Source: Mesostigma viride (taxonomy: Eukaryota; Streptophyta; Mesostigmatophyceae; Mesostigmatales; Mesostigmataceae). From it: 64,000 nucleotides of DNA. Positions 34,601-46,080 of this stretch are shown one piece after another; within the stretch, counting starts at the first letter, position 1, and each line of letters begins with the position of its first letter. The notes under the pieces are model-generated. The model was not told the DNA's origin, did not search any database, and saw only the letters and a program-made list of their open reading frames with translations. The position numbers and the translations under genes were made by a program. Where the stretch lies: assembly GCA_009746045.1 (NCBI GenBank), contig RPFO01000156.1, forward strand, positions 2,485,588-2,549,587. Reading direction: 5' to 3'.

Positions 34601-35342
34601 GCTTCCATGGAATGCTGGGAGTGGCTGGATTTCAGATGCTGCAACATGCGGCACGGTACAAAAGAGCACATATGCATACCTCGAGGAACCAGAAGCGGGG
34701 GATCGGCCGGCCGTCGAAGATTACGTCCAGGAGCCAGCACAGGAAGAGGTACGGTCCCTTGATGATCGGCGAGGTTTCCACCTCCGGGCGCGCCCGCTCC
34801 CGCTCCCAGATCGCTTCATTCGAGAGGGTCAGTTTCGCCAGCTTGGCCCGCAATTCCTGCACCTCGGGGCTGACCGGAGGCTCGGGCTCCTGCAGCTTGC
34901 GTAGCTTGTACCAGATGCTGGTGGATTCCGCGACGAAGTTGTTCTTAGCGACCGCGAGGCTGGTTGGCGGAGGGCCCATCTTCCGGGCATCTTCATCAAT
35001 GTACAGGCCTCCCTGTGATTTATAGCCGTAGTCGGTCGGAGGCAGCGTGTTGGGATCATCGGCATCTATTTTGGCCTGTACATCCTTGATAATCGTTTCT
35101 AAGGCCGCCAGTTCCTTCCGCCGTTCCTCTCGCTCCTTCTTCAGCTGCTTCATCGTCTCGCCGTTCGGGCTTTTCAAGGTTTTCAGGTCAATGCTCGCTG
35201 AGCATCTGACAACCTTATGCCGGGGATTGGCGCGCTGGGGATATGGTTGCCACCCCCACTGTGTGGAATGGGCAGATGAGCTTTTGTGGACACCATCGCT
35301 AAACTTGGGTAAGAAAGAGGAAGTTAGGCGAATTGCCGACAT
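28693..35342 (-). CDS. PTOX: Plastid terminal oxidase (plastoquinol:O2 oxidoreductase)
   Basis: A di-iron oxidase of the alternative-oxidase family. It oxidises plastoquinol with O2 on the thylakoid membrane and supports carotenoid desaturation and chlororespiration. Exons: 34680-35342, 32203-32315, 31352-31524, 30755-30857, 28693-29014. Junctions are GT-AG and in phase, giving 457 aa from MSAIRLTSS. An in-frame Met at 35573 would add 77 residues. The di-iron ligands are present: E221 ([13 protein letters not shown]), E261 and H264 (NEFHHL), E313 (IEAHA), E382 and H385 (DDEAEH). The segment [15 protein letters not shown] is specific to PTOX and absent from mitochondrial AOX. A transit peptide is followed by a charged helical stretch ([20 protein letters not shown]). 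The C-terminus is Ala-rich, ending [10 protein letters not shown]. The gene sits 7 kb from HST on the same strand. Confidence 0.95.
29057..29548. repeat. (GTGTAG/GTGGGT)n hexamer array in PTOX intron 4
   Basis: About 490 bp of six-base units starting 43 bp from the PTOX exon 5 acceptor. The sequence at the acceptor is GGTGTAGGTGAAGG, so the pyrimidine tract of the splice site itself looks like the seed of the array. ORFs through it (VGVGVG, TPTPTP, THTYTH) are artefacts. Confidence 0.9.
30205..30275 (-). repeat. Degenerate copy of PTOX exon 4 donor edge
   Basis: The plus-strand sequence ACTCACATGCACATGTCTCT, then GTAGTACTGGTGGATGACAG, repeats the true exon 4 edge at 30749-30795. On the minus strand it keeps codons for VIHQYY-like residues and the donor GTGAGT. 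It lies about 540 bp from the genuine exon. Confidence 0.8.
30278..30731. repeat. 11 bp minisatellite in PTOX intron 4
   Basis: The unit GTGGAGGAGAG is highly regular from about 30500 to 30731 and degenerate before that. It fills the space between the copied and the genuine exon 4 edge. Confidence 0.95.
31540..31780 (-). repeat. Three degenerate copies of PTOX exon 3 start
   Basis: The true edge TCTAG|GAACGAGTTTCACCAC (minus, from 31524) encodes NEFHHLLTM, which holds the E261/H264 ligands. Copies near 31570-31600, 31653-31685 and 31738-31770 read [17 protein letters not shown] and YKFHHMLTI-like on the minus strand, each with an AG nearby. They lie in intron 2, upstream of the genuine exon in transcript sense. 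Confidence 0.8.
32158..32232 (-). repeat. 36 bp tandem duplication of PTOX exon 2 donor
   Basis: CACTCACCACTCCTCGGCAA recurs at 36 bp distance (about 32160 and 32196). This gives two identical donor sites. The one at 32202 joins in phase to exon 3. The distal one lies beyond a duplicated VHFAEEW segment. Confidence 0.85.
32370..33600 (-). repeat. Six or seven degenerate copies of PTOX exon 2 acceptor edge
   Basis: The true edge on the plus strand is GGGCATGCGGGCCACCGTCT (32298-32317), that is AG|ACGGTGGCCCGCATGCCC encoding TVARMPYFS. Copies occur near 32388, 32923, 33117, 33212, 33348, 33456 and 33568. Several keep an AG before ACGGTGGC and codons for PYFS. All lie in intron 1, between simple-repeat tracts. 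Confidence 0.8.
32406..32840. repeat. (TTCG)88 tetranucleotide array flanked by (TTTG)n
   Basis: A pure TTCG run of about 350 bp (32432-32783) with TTTG runs at both ends. It lies immediately next to a copy of the exon 2 acceptor edge. TNER and SFVR ORFs across it are artefacts. Confidence 0.95.
33838..33976. repeat. 13 bp repeat in PTOX intron 1
   Basis: TTTGCATGTGGTG-type units, about nine degenerate copies. Confidence 0.85.
34079..34168. repeat. About 32 bp x 3 repeat in PTOX intron 1
   Basis: Three copies of ACTATAGCTTGCTTTTACCC followed by TATCTAG. Confidence 0.85.
34340..34492. repeat. (CACCCA/CGCCCA)n tract in PTOX intron 1
   Basis: Degenerate six-base cytosine-rich repeats preceded by CACAAGCACACG-type sequence. 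Confidence 0.8.
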
Positions 35343-36249
35343 CCTTGTCCAAGTTTGCCCGGGAATGCGCTCAAAAGAATAACCCCACCTGTTTGTATTC
35401 TGCTCTTTCAGTCGGAAAACCTGATGCCCAAAGCTAACCAGGCAACGACGAAAAGTCGGTTGTGACCCGATGGTACACGGTTTTCCCAATTTTAGGGCAG
35501 CGCAGTGGTTTCCCGGGAATCTCGAATTGCCAACAGCGTGAGATAATGCATTCTTCCTCAATGGGCATGCCATGTGGCAAAATCAAGCGTGCTCCCTGTG
35601 TTGCCACTTGCCAGGCTGGATTGCATATTTAAGGAAAACAGAGACCTTCCTGACCTTCCTGAGTCCTGACAACATGCCACATGCAAAATCTCGAAGCCCA
35701 AAGGGGGAGGGCACTTGATCGGTTGGGACTTGGGCATCGGGACTTGGGGCGCCAAGATTTAGACTGAGCAATTTCGGTACGATATGTTGTTGTTGTTGTT
35801 GTTGTTGCCCACGCATGGGCAACGGTACGATATGTGGCCGCGGCGGTTTCATAATTCATCCTACTTTCCGTACGATTCGCGAACAGTCGAGGCTGAGCGA
35901 GGCTGTCGTACTTCGTGATGTGACGGGCATTGGGACCTTCAGCTGAGGCTTCAGCATGGAACCCACCCGAAAGTCCCTGTCGAGCTCTTCACTCTTCAGA
36001 CTGTTCGACTGTTATGCGCGCATACTGGGTAAGAAGGTAATGTGGTGGTCGCGAGGTCACGTCCTGCTGGAACACACGTCGCAGATTCCTTATAGACGAG
36101 GCTCATAGAAGCGCTTAGACTCGACGAGTCAACGTGCGCCTTTATCCTATCGTTTCGGGCTGTCTTCCAGCAGGCTTCTACCACAATTTCGATTAGCGGC
36201 CTTTTTTAGCTTTTGATCGCACGTACGCCTGCCGATTAGAAAATCAACC
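35343..36249. promoter_or_regulatory. Divergent intergenic region, PTOX / PLAC8 gene
   Basis: 907 bp separate the two inferred start codons (676 bp if PTOX starts at 35573). A (TTG)7 run lies at about 35785-35806, and a direct repeat with GGTACGATATG flanks it (35776 and 35823). No defined promoter motif is claimed. Confidence 0.4.
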
Positions 36250-38525
<2,276 letters not shown>

Positions 38526-40138
38526 GTGAGGGCTGGCTTGACGGCCACTCCGCACGGCGATGACACAGTAAATGGCTGTATGGCCGGTCTGTGCTGCTAA
38601 CCCTGCCAGGTAACGACATCACTGCTGTGAAGCCAAGTCTGCCTGGATGCGCGGCTGACGATAAATTACCATTTGCCCGCCTGGCCTGGCTGCCAGCAAC
38701 CTGGCATGGCTTGGCTGCGACCTGCTGGGCAAAGACCTGAAAAGAAAAGGCACGACAGGCTCGCCTGGGGATCCGTCAGTGAATGTTTTTGCTGTGACTT
38801 GCCACCAAAACCATTGGGGCAAATGCCAGCAGCCAGACCCTCTATACCCTTCATCTTTTCTCTTCAGCGGTGCGTTGCCAGTGGAAACATGCCGTTCTAT
38901 CCGTGGGCCGATTGTGTTACTTGCCAGCTAGTGAAGGGATGTGGGGACCCTACAAGTAGATAGAGTAGTAATGTTTCTCTGTGGCCTCTTGGTACTGGGT
39001 GTCCTATCGGTACGCACTGGGCGTCCTATCGGTGCACCTGCTTCTGTATTGCAACGGCGGGCATTTGACCAGTGGCAGCCGGTCCAATGGGAGGGTCCAT
39101 TGGCCTGGAATGCTTCTTGTATGGAACACAGGGCGAGTTACATGTGGGTTACTTCTAGTGCGGGTTTTCTTCTGCCATGCACTGCCCGATGGGATGTGCT
39201 CCTATTCGGTCAGTGTCTCATGCGCTGAGCATCCAATTCCGTACCTGTGCGGTTAGTTCATGGCTCAAATGCCCCGCTGTTCTGACGGTGCCATACGATG
39301 GCGATGGTTGATGTATTTATGTTGCCATTTTTGCCTCGATGCATGGGCATCTGGGACATTTCCAGTAACTAGTTTGCGACGTGGCTGTAGAGATGCGGCC
39401 ACTGAGCAAGCACCAGCTATCGGTTGCGAGGCGACAACGAAACTGTCTGGAAGAAAGGCGGCGGTCGTCTTGTGGGGCTTTGGTGGTGACTTGGTGGGCT
39501 GGGATGCTGGTGATGGACTCATTGGGGCAATGACATGCCATGGGACACAACTCGGACACAACTGGATTTTGGTGGTGTTGCTGCCAGCTCATGGCTCTGA
39601 TGTGCAATGTTTTGCCACGCAAGCGTGTGTATAGGTTGCACGCTTAATGGGTCTATATCAATGAGACAACCATTTAGATATATTTCGCAAAGTTTCGGAT
39701 CCCAAAGTTTCGGCATCAAAGTGCCCGTGAACATTGGAAGTGGTATATATTTTGGTTGCTGCGGTCAGGGTGACTACCGGTATGCTGAAAGCATAATTTC
39801 TTGGCATGCCCTGATGTGTTGGTTGGCGAAATGTTCTTGTTTTCACACTGAAGCCTACACACTAAGTACATGTTTTCCATGGAGTCTGTATATATTTGCT
39901 TATTTAATTTGTAATGGTTTTCACTTTAATGACCAGTAAATGCACACGCATGTTCAGGTCTACGCGTCGAACATTTCAAATTTCAAATTTCAAGTCCACT
40001 CACGGAAAACAAGATAATTTAAACGCAACAATACCAATCATATGGTTGATCACTCGAAGAAAGACACATCTGAATCAAGTACTTGCGTGTTGCATGCATG
40101 CGCATTAATTAATTACGCACGCAGTCGAGTGTCTATTA
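38526..40138. other. No recognisable gene
   Basis: Short ORFs only. No known domain or transposon end was recognised. Confidence 0.5.
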
Positions 40139-41068
40139 ATTAATTAATTAATTAATTAAACACGTGCTCCCGTCGGGGAGTCACGGAGCACCGAAGTGCT
40201 TTTAATCCCTGTGTGTGCACTACAGGAGAAAGGGCAGAGACCCCTGGGCAGTCTCCTTCATGCCAAAGGCATGCCACAGCTGCAATCGGGCGCGCTAGCT
40301 AAAAGGACAGGCTACCGATCCGGCAAACTGTGGGTGCAATAAGACCCATGTAAGTGTGGCATAACAAGTAGCGTGGGCAAGTAATCTGAACATAGCCAGG
40401 GCGTAGCATGGCTGTACTAGGACTAGGCTAAGGCTATGGCTGGTTGTGTACCGTGCGTTGCCGGCACGTGACTAGGTATGTTGGCACAGCTAGGCAAACA
40501 GTCTAAGCATGGCTGCCTTAGCGGCAGTGACTCCAATGGTTACAAGCTAGGGCTATTGCTATTCTAGCCCGCTGGGGGCGTCCACATCTTGTGGTTGATC
40601 ATCAGGTCCCCGCCCCTCCAGTACACCTTGGGCTGCTGGGGGTCCTGCTTATGGCGGAGGTTTTCCGGCCACAGGTCGCGTCGCTGCTGTTGCTGAGCGG
40701 GGGTCAGGTCGTCATACAGCGTCCAGGTGAGGTCGTGCAACCGCTTGCGACGAGAGAGGAACCGCTGCTTATCCTCAGGGGAGGGGAAGGTGAGCATGCA
40801 GGACTGGTGGGGGAGCCGCCTTGTCCCGTGAGTGGGGAAGGCGGTGGCACCCACGCAGTTCTACCTCACCTACCACTCATGAGGGTAAGAAGCTGGTTCT
40901 TGAGCTCGTTGACCAGCAAGGGAGGTTGACGTCTCACCTGGCTTAACTGGGGGAAGCGACGTAGCACCACTCGGCCGGCCACTCGCGGCGAGCGCGATCG
41001 GTGACCTCCCGTTGCTGGGCCTGGCGGTGGTCCTCCAGCTCCTGGAGCTTCGTGGCGTCGGTGGTGCA
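40139..41068 (-). mobile_element. ORF1-only retroposon, class A, 5'-truncated
   Basis: Read on the minus strand from about 41068. It opens with the ORF1 segment KLQELEDHRQAQQREVTDRA, then the RRM-like part, DLTPAQQQQRRDLWPENLRH and MINHKMWTPPAG. A 3' UTR closely like that of the element at 8703-10664 follows. The hairpin is at 40164-40191, with a TTAA-repeat tail at 40139-40160. The ORF1 is frameshifted (40564-40854, 40870-41177). Confidence 0.75.
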
Positions 41069-41186
41069 TGGGGCATGCCATGGCGTCGGGGGCGCATGGG
41101 CATGCCACGGAGTACCATGTGCTAATCTCATTCGAAAAAATAATTACGCGAAAGTTACAAAATATCGTCTGCATCATGCCCCTACC
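41069..41186 (-). mobile_element. Class D LINE 3' UTR fragment
   Basis: The minus strand contains GCAGACGATATTTTGTAACT, then GTAATTATTTTTTCG and CGTGGCATGCCCATGCGC, the same series that follows the class D ORF2 stop at 12221 on the plus strand. Confidence 0.6.
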
Positions 41187-43497
41187 ATATTAATTAATTA
41201 ATTAATTAGACTCGTGCTCCCGTTGGGGAGTCACGGAGCATTAACCCCGATGGATGGATGGATGGGTGCAACATTCCTACCGGTCTAATCTATCTACATC
41301 TATCTAACAACATGCTAACTACAACATCTATCTAGGCAGCCGCACGAGGGGAGCTATCTGGCGTGCCTCCCGCGGGATTGCACACGCGGGCGCTTCCCCA
41401 CTGGGGGGGCTCATTGTCCTCTATGACCTGGGCCCACTTGGCCTTGTCCATCATCTTCTTCCAAATCACGGAGAGGCCGAGGCCCCCCATGTCCTCTACT
41501 AGCTGTTCCTTGAAGGTGCGGGCCTTGCGGCGTCTAACATCACTAGGCCCAGCCCACGTCAGGAGGTGCCGGCCAGGCTGAGCTGGTCGCAGTCCTGCGG
41601 GGGGGCCACGTGAGGTGTCTACCTGGTTGGTGCGAGCTAGGTGCCCTACAAGCTGCAGGCGGCGTTGCTTAATTGTGCTGGTGATATAGGGCATGCCCTG
41701 CATGGTACAGGTCCTCATTGCGGACATGAGCAGCATATCCTACTCTGAAAATGGAACGCAGCATGCTGGTGACCGCGCCGTCCAGCTTGCGGGCCAGGTC
41801 GGCGGTGAGGGTCCACGTCTCGGCGCCATACGTGAGAACAGGAAGGACGAGGACCTTGAACAGGTCCTGTTTCCCGATCTTGCCCAGGGGCTTGCGCCAC
41901 AGGGCCCGGTACTGACGTAAAGCGTGCCAGGCGAGGGTGATGCGATGGTCCACATCAGCCTCGCAGCTGGGGAGCAGGCTGCCCAGCAGCTTAACGCGGT
42001 CCCGATACGGGACCCGAGAGCCGTCTAGGAGATAGAGGGGCGGCGCTGGGTTGGTGAGCCCCACCGCCAAGGCCTCTGTCTTCTTGCTGACCTCAAGCCC
42101 CACTGCCCGGGCCTCGAGAGCCAGGCAGTCAAGCCATGTCTGCACGTGCTCCGTGTCCTCGAAGAGGGTGGTGTCGTCTGCGTAAATGATGTCTGCTAGC
42201 CGAATCTCCGTGTCCGCACCGCCATGCCAGAATTTGTTAGCCACCTGCACTCCTGGTTCCCTGCCCACGATGCGGGCAAATCGCTTGCGCGCCTGAATCA
42301 TTACGTATTCGACAACAATAATGAACAGGTAGGGTGACAACACGCAGCCCTGCCACACACCCTTCTGTAAAGGGCATGGGGGCGTGGTCCCGTAAGAAGT
42401 GCGCACCGAAGTGGTGGACCCTTCATACAGGTTGCGGATGACAGCAATCAGGGGGCGGGGGATCCGGAACAACTCGAGGATGTCCCAAAGCGCAGGCCAG
42501 AAAACCGAATCGAAGGCTTTGATGAAGTCCACCAGCACAAGGTGCAAAGGGGACTCACCAGGCTGAAGGCGTTGCAGTTCCTCCACCAGTCGGCGAGTAG
42601 CGAAGAGCGCCTGTACTGTGTTGCGACCTGAACGGAAGCCGTGCTGAGTCTCGCTGAGGTGACCGTCCAGGGCCGTGCGCAGGCGGTTCAGGATGAGCCG
42701 CATAAGAAGCTTGAGGGGGGCACTTTGAATGCACACCCCTCTGTAGTTGCCGGGGTCGGCAGGCGACCCCTTGTTCTTGTACAGCATCGTGCGAAAACTG
42801 TGTTGCCAGGCCGCTGGAGGTGGTTGCGACGACAGCAGAAGGCGGTTGCAGATGTCCCGGAAGAGCAGCATAACACCTGTGTCCTCGAATTCGGCTGCAA
42901 GTTTTACAACTGCGGCCGGAATCTCGTCAGAGCCGGTGGCTGCGTCATACCGCAGGCGCTGGACCGCCTCCGTGACCTCGCGAGAGGTGAAAGGAGGCAT
43001 GTCAGACGGGTCGCCAAGTGGGCCGACCAGCGGGGGACTAGGTAGTCCGCCGCTGACCTAGGCGGGGCCGGGGGCCCTGCGGGGCCGGCCAGGGCGGCCG
43101 GGCGGGCGGCGGCGGCTGGGAGCAGGGGTGGGGGCGGCGCAGCTGTCCCCACGACCTCGGCCGTGGCCGTGGCCCAGGTACGAAGCCGCTTGGCTGGGGC
43201 GCCGGGGACGTCGTGGCGGCGGGGCCGGCCGAGGCCGTCCGGGTGCCCGAGGCGCTTGTACCAGAACCAGGCCCCCTTGCCGTCGTGCTTCTGCTGGCAG
43301 CTGCGCAGGTCCTTGACCATCTGCTGAGCATCTGCCTTCTCAGCCTGCTCGTAGGCGGCCCTCAGAGCTGCTTGCAGCCCAGGTTTGGCGATCGGATCTC
43401 TGTTGCGGCGGAGCATCTGCCTGGCGGCGACCACTGTCGGTGTGTGACGGTGGACAGCAAGCTGCCGACGCGGAGGCAAGGTGGGGGACCCTACCAT
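41187..43497 (-). mobile_element. RT-coding LINE, class A 3' end, 5'-truncated
   Basis: A non-LTR retrotransposon on the minus strand with RT, thumb and C-terminal parts. Its 3' UTR contains CCATCCATCCATCCAT, then a hairpin (41214-41241) identical in plan to that of the ORF1-only class A elements, and a TTAA-repeat tail. Only the last 45 or so bases of the 3' UTR are shared with the ORF1-only elements. The 5' end is lost at about 43497, where a class D fragment begins, so the endonuclease is missing. Confidence 0.8.
41332..43497 (-). pseudogene. LINE ORF2 reverse transcriptase (broken)
   Basis: Three frames in order. 42904-43497 is the linker before RT (GAWFWYKRLGHPDG). 41669-43000 is the RT: TGSDEIPAAVVKLAAEF, GFRSGRNTVQALFATRRLVE, LVLVDFIKAFDSVFW, GVWQGCVLSPYLFIIVVEYV, and the catalytic YADDTTLFED. 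It is followed by the thumb segment TYGAETWTLTADLARKLDGA. 41332-41736 is the C-terminus (RRLQLVGHLARTNQ, EDMGGLGLSVIWKKMMDKAK). Two frameshifts separate them. The RT is the conserved palm of LINEs and copies RNA at a nicked target. The YADD box and LVDFIKAFD aspartates are intact, but the element cannot be active as it stands. Confidence 0.85.
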
Positions 43498-43875
43498 ATA
43501 GTCTCTAGATCGAGGGGGATATAATCCTCATCTGAGCTGTCCTCTACTGTAATGGCAGACGAGGCGGCAGTGTACGGCGGCTACCCTCAGGGGCACTAAC
43601 CTCAACCTGCGGACTTTTACCCTGCATTCTACCAATGGGCCGTGGGGAGAAAACAGGAGCATGCCGGGCACAGGGAGGTGCTTATCGCGCAGACAGCAGC
43701 CCGTTTCTCCTTGTCTATCATGCGCGGGCGCGGAGTACAGATAATCCCAGAAGCCCTGTGCACATCCTCAAGCAATTGTGTCACATAGGTCCGGGTCGCG
43801 CTGCGTCGGTGCGGGGCGCGCACAAGTTTGCTAGTGGGTTGCGACGGGACAAAGGGACCCTGCCGTAGGAGTTGT
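43498..43875 (-). pseudogene. Class D LINE ORF2 C-terminal fragment
   Basis: The minus strand has RAPHRRSATRTYVTQLLEDV then PRPRMIDKEKRAAVCA, matching the plus-strand fragment at 11852-12221 including its EDYIPL-type end (43500-43540). Confidence 0.65.
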
Positions 43876-43884
43876 CAATGCGCG

Positions 43885-43970
43885 ACAAGATAACGGCAGG
43901 CTCGAGCTACCATGGTCTGGATTCTCCCGATTTCTCGGGCCTGCGCTGGTTGTCTCCTTATAGTTGTCTA
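43885..43970. mobile_element. Fragment of an unidentified short element
   Basis: GATAACGGCAGGCTCGAGCT, then a GGATTCTCCCGATTTCT stretch and CTGCGCTGGTTGTCTCCTTA. The same block occurs at 59540-59640 and inverted at 59765-59865. Class unknown. Confidence 0.5.
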
Positions 43971-43975
43971 CCGGG

Positions 43976-45500
43976 TTAAATTAAATTAAATTAAATTAAA
44001 TTAAATTAAATTAAATTAAATTAAATTAAATTAAATTAAATTAAATTAAATTAAATTAAATTAAATTAAATTAAATTAAATTAAATTAAATTAAATTAAA
44101 TTAAATTAAATTAAATTAAATTAAATTAAATTAAATTAAATTAAATTAAATTAAATTAAATTAAATTAAATTAAATTAAATTAAATTAAATTAAATTAAA
44201 TTATAACATGCCTCCGTTGGGAGATCATGTAGCACATATTCCTTGATGGATGGGTGGGGTGGAAGGAGCCGCGTAATCGAACTAACCTAACTCTAATCTA
44301 GCTAGTCTAGAAAAGTCCTAACTACCCTACTCATCAAAACGCCTCCTCCGCTTGGGGGGAGGTGGTTTGCCCACAGGGTCGGGCGTGTGAGCCTTGACAA
44401 TCCTCTTCCACCGCGTCTTGTTCTGCATGGCGGTCCAAAGAAGGGAGAGAGAGTGGATGCGGTATTCAAACTGGGCTGGGACCAGTAGGTCATCTGGACA
44501 GCAACATCTGTACGTAGTTCGTGACATAGTTTCCCTACCTTTTTGGCAATGCCCTTGGGGCCAGGCCAGGTCAGAATGTGCCGCCCTGGCTGGCCAAGCC
44601 GCTGGGGGCCGGCCAGACCAAGGGCGGTGTCGACCTGGCTGGTGCGAGCAAGGTGTCCTACAAATGCTATCCTACGCTGTCTAATCTCGTCCGAAATACG
44701 AGGCATGCCCTGATACAAAGACTCTGATGACGGGCGCTTGGAAAACCCTACGTTCAGGACCTGTCGGAGCATCCTGTAAACTGTGCCGTCTAGCCTAGAT
44801 GCCAGTGTGGGGTTGAGTGTCCACGCCTCGGCGCCATACGTGAGCACCGTGAGGACGAGGACCTTGAAGAGCATACGCTTGCGGTGTTCGCCCAGGCCCT
44901 TGGAGCGCCAGTAGGTGTTAAGCGAACGGAGCCTAGCCCAGGCCAGGCCAATGCGGGTGTCCACATCGTCGGCTGTGTCAGGAAGCCAGCTCCCTAACAG
45001 TTTGAAGCGGTCGCGGAACGGGACCGTCGTCCCGTCGAGCAAGCGCGGCAGCGGCGGTGTACTGGAGGCCCCAATCACCATCGCCTCAGTTTTGACACTA
45101 ATCTCCAACCCCACCGCCCTCGCCTCCAGGCCCAGACAGTCCAGCCAGGTCTGAATGTCCTCGGGGCGCGCGATGAGGGTGGTGTCATCCGCATAAATCA
45201 GGTCGGCCAGGCGGTAGCCAGGCTCAACCCCACCGTGCTCTTTCTCGTTAAGGATGTCCAAGCCTGGCTCGAACCGAGCAGTAAAGCGCGCACGTGCTCG
45301 GCGCATGACGTGATCCACGACAATAATGAACAGGTATGGGGACAGGACACAACCTTGCCACACCCCGTGGTGAAGGGGGAATGGTGGGGTGGTGCCTTCC
45401 GCAGTCCGCACTACTGCCTGTGAGCCCTCATACAGCCGGCGAATGGCAGCAATAAACGCAGGTGGCACTCGATCCAGAGCTAGGATGGCCCAAAGACTCT
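43976..45500 (-). mobile_element. RT-coding LINE, class C 3' end, with (TTAAA)45 tail
   Basis: A minus-strand LINE truncated at about 45500 where it joins another RT fragment. After the ORF comes a short 3' UTR with TGTGCTACATGATCTCCCAA and the CTCC...GGAG hairpin (44212-44223), then a 225 bp (TTAAA)n tail (43976-44200). The tail is extreme for a LINE and shows post-insertion growth or slippage. Confidence 0.8.
44302..45468 (-). pseudogene. LINE ORF2 reverse transcriptase, 3' two-thirds
   Basis: A 388-codon frame beginning within RT: AIRRLYEGSQAVVRTAEGTT, HGVWQGCVLSPYLFIIVVDH, the catalytic YADDTTLIARPEDIQTWLDC, then FKLLGSWLPDTADDVDTRIG and TYGAEAWTLNPTLASRLDGT. It is close to the class A LINE in order and spacing. 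The palm N-terminus and the endonuclease are absent because of 5' truncation. The C-terminal end continues in another frame (44327-44527), which stops after a basic KRRRRFDE. A frameshift near 44530 separates the two. Confidence 0.8.
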
Positions 45501-46080
45501 ACCGGGTTGCATGGCCAGTCCTAAGGCTACCCGCAGGGCCCACATCAGTATTCACCTGGTCTGTGCGGGCAAGATGGCCGGCAACTGAAGAGGCGGCGGC
45601 GGTGTGGGATCGATTGCATGGGTGACAAGAGGGAGCTGAGTCGCAGTACGTAGAGCTCGGCCGGCTCGGGTGCGGCGCTGACTTGCATGGTAGCGGACGC
45701 CGAGGGTGTGACGCCGGAGCATTCGAGCACTTGACTGTGCCGTCAAGCTGCTTGCTCAGCGCCTGGTCCAGGGTCCACGCCTCGCAGCCGTAAAGGAGGA
45801 TGCTGAGCCAGCTGAGGACAATTAGGGCCTAATTCCAGAACATGCAGAGTGCGCTTGCGCCGCTCGCTCAGGTAGCGACATGTCCAGAACCGGTCGAGGC
45901 GGCGGAGATCCGCCCATGCAGGCCTGGCCAATGCAGGTGTTGATGGACATCGTCGGCCGTGGAGGGGAGCCGGCCAGCTGCCAAGGAGCTTGAAGCTAGG
46001 TCTACTTAATTGAAACGCCGGGTCGATCGGCGGGGGGACGGGGCTGTCGTCAAGCAGGAGTAGCCGGGTGGGTGGGGTGG
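45500..46080 (-). pseudogene. Decayed LINE RT fragment
   Basis: The minus frame 45743-46123 has PTRLLLLDDSPVPPPIDPAF then FKLLGSWPAPLHG, and RYLSERRKRTLHVLEL. These line up with the finger-to-thumb part of the neighbouring LINE (LLDGTTVPFRDRFKLLGSW, HRKRMLFKVLVL). It is interrupted by the class C LINE. Confidence 0.5.

Noticed and set aside
40591-41201. Plus-strand ORFs of 66-112 codons
   Set aside because: Antisense to the minus-strand ORF1-only retroposon.
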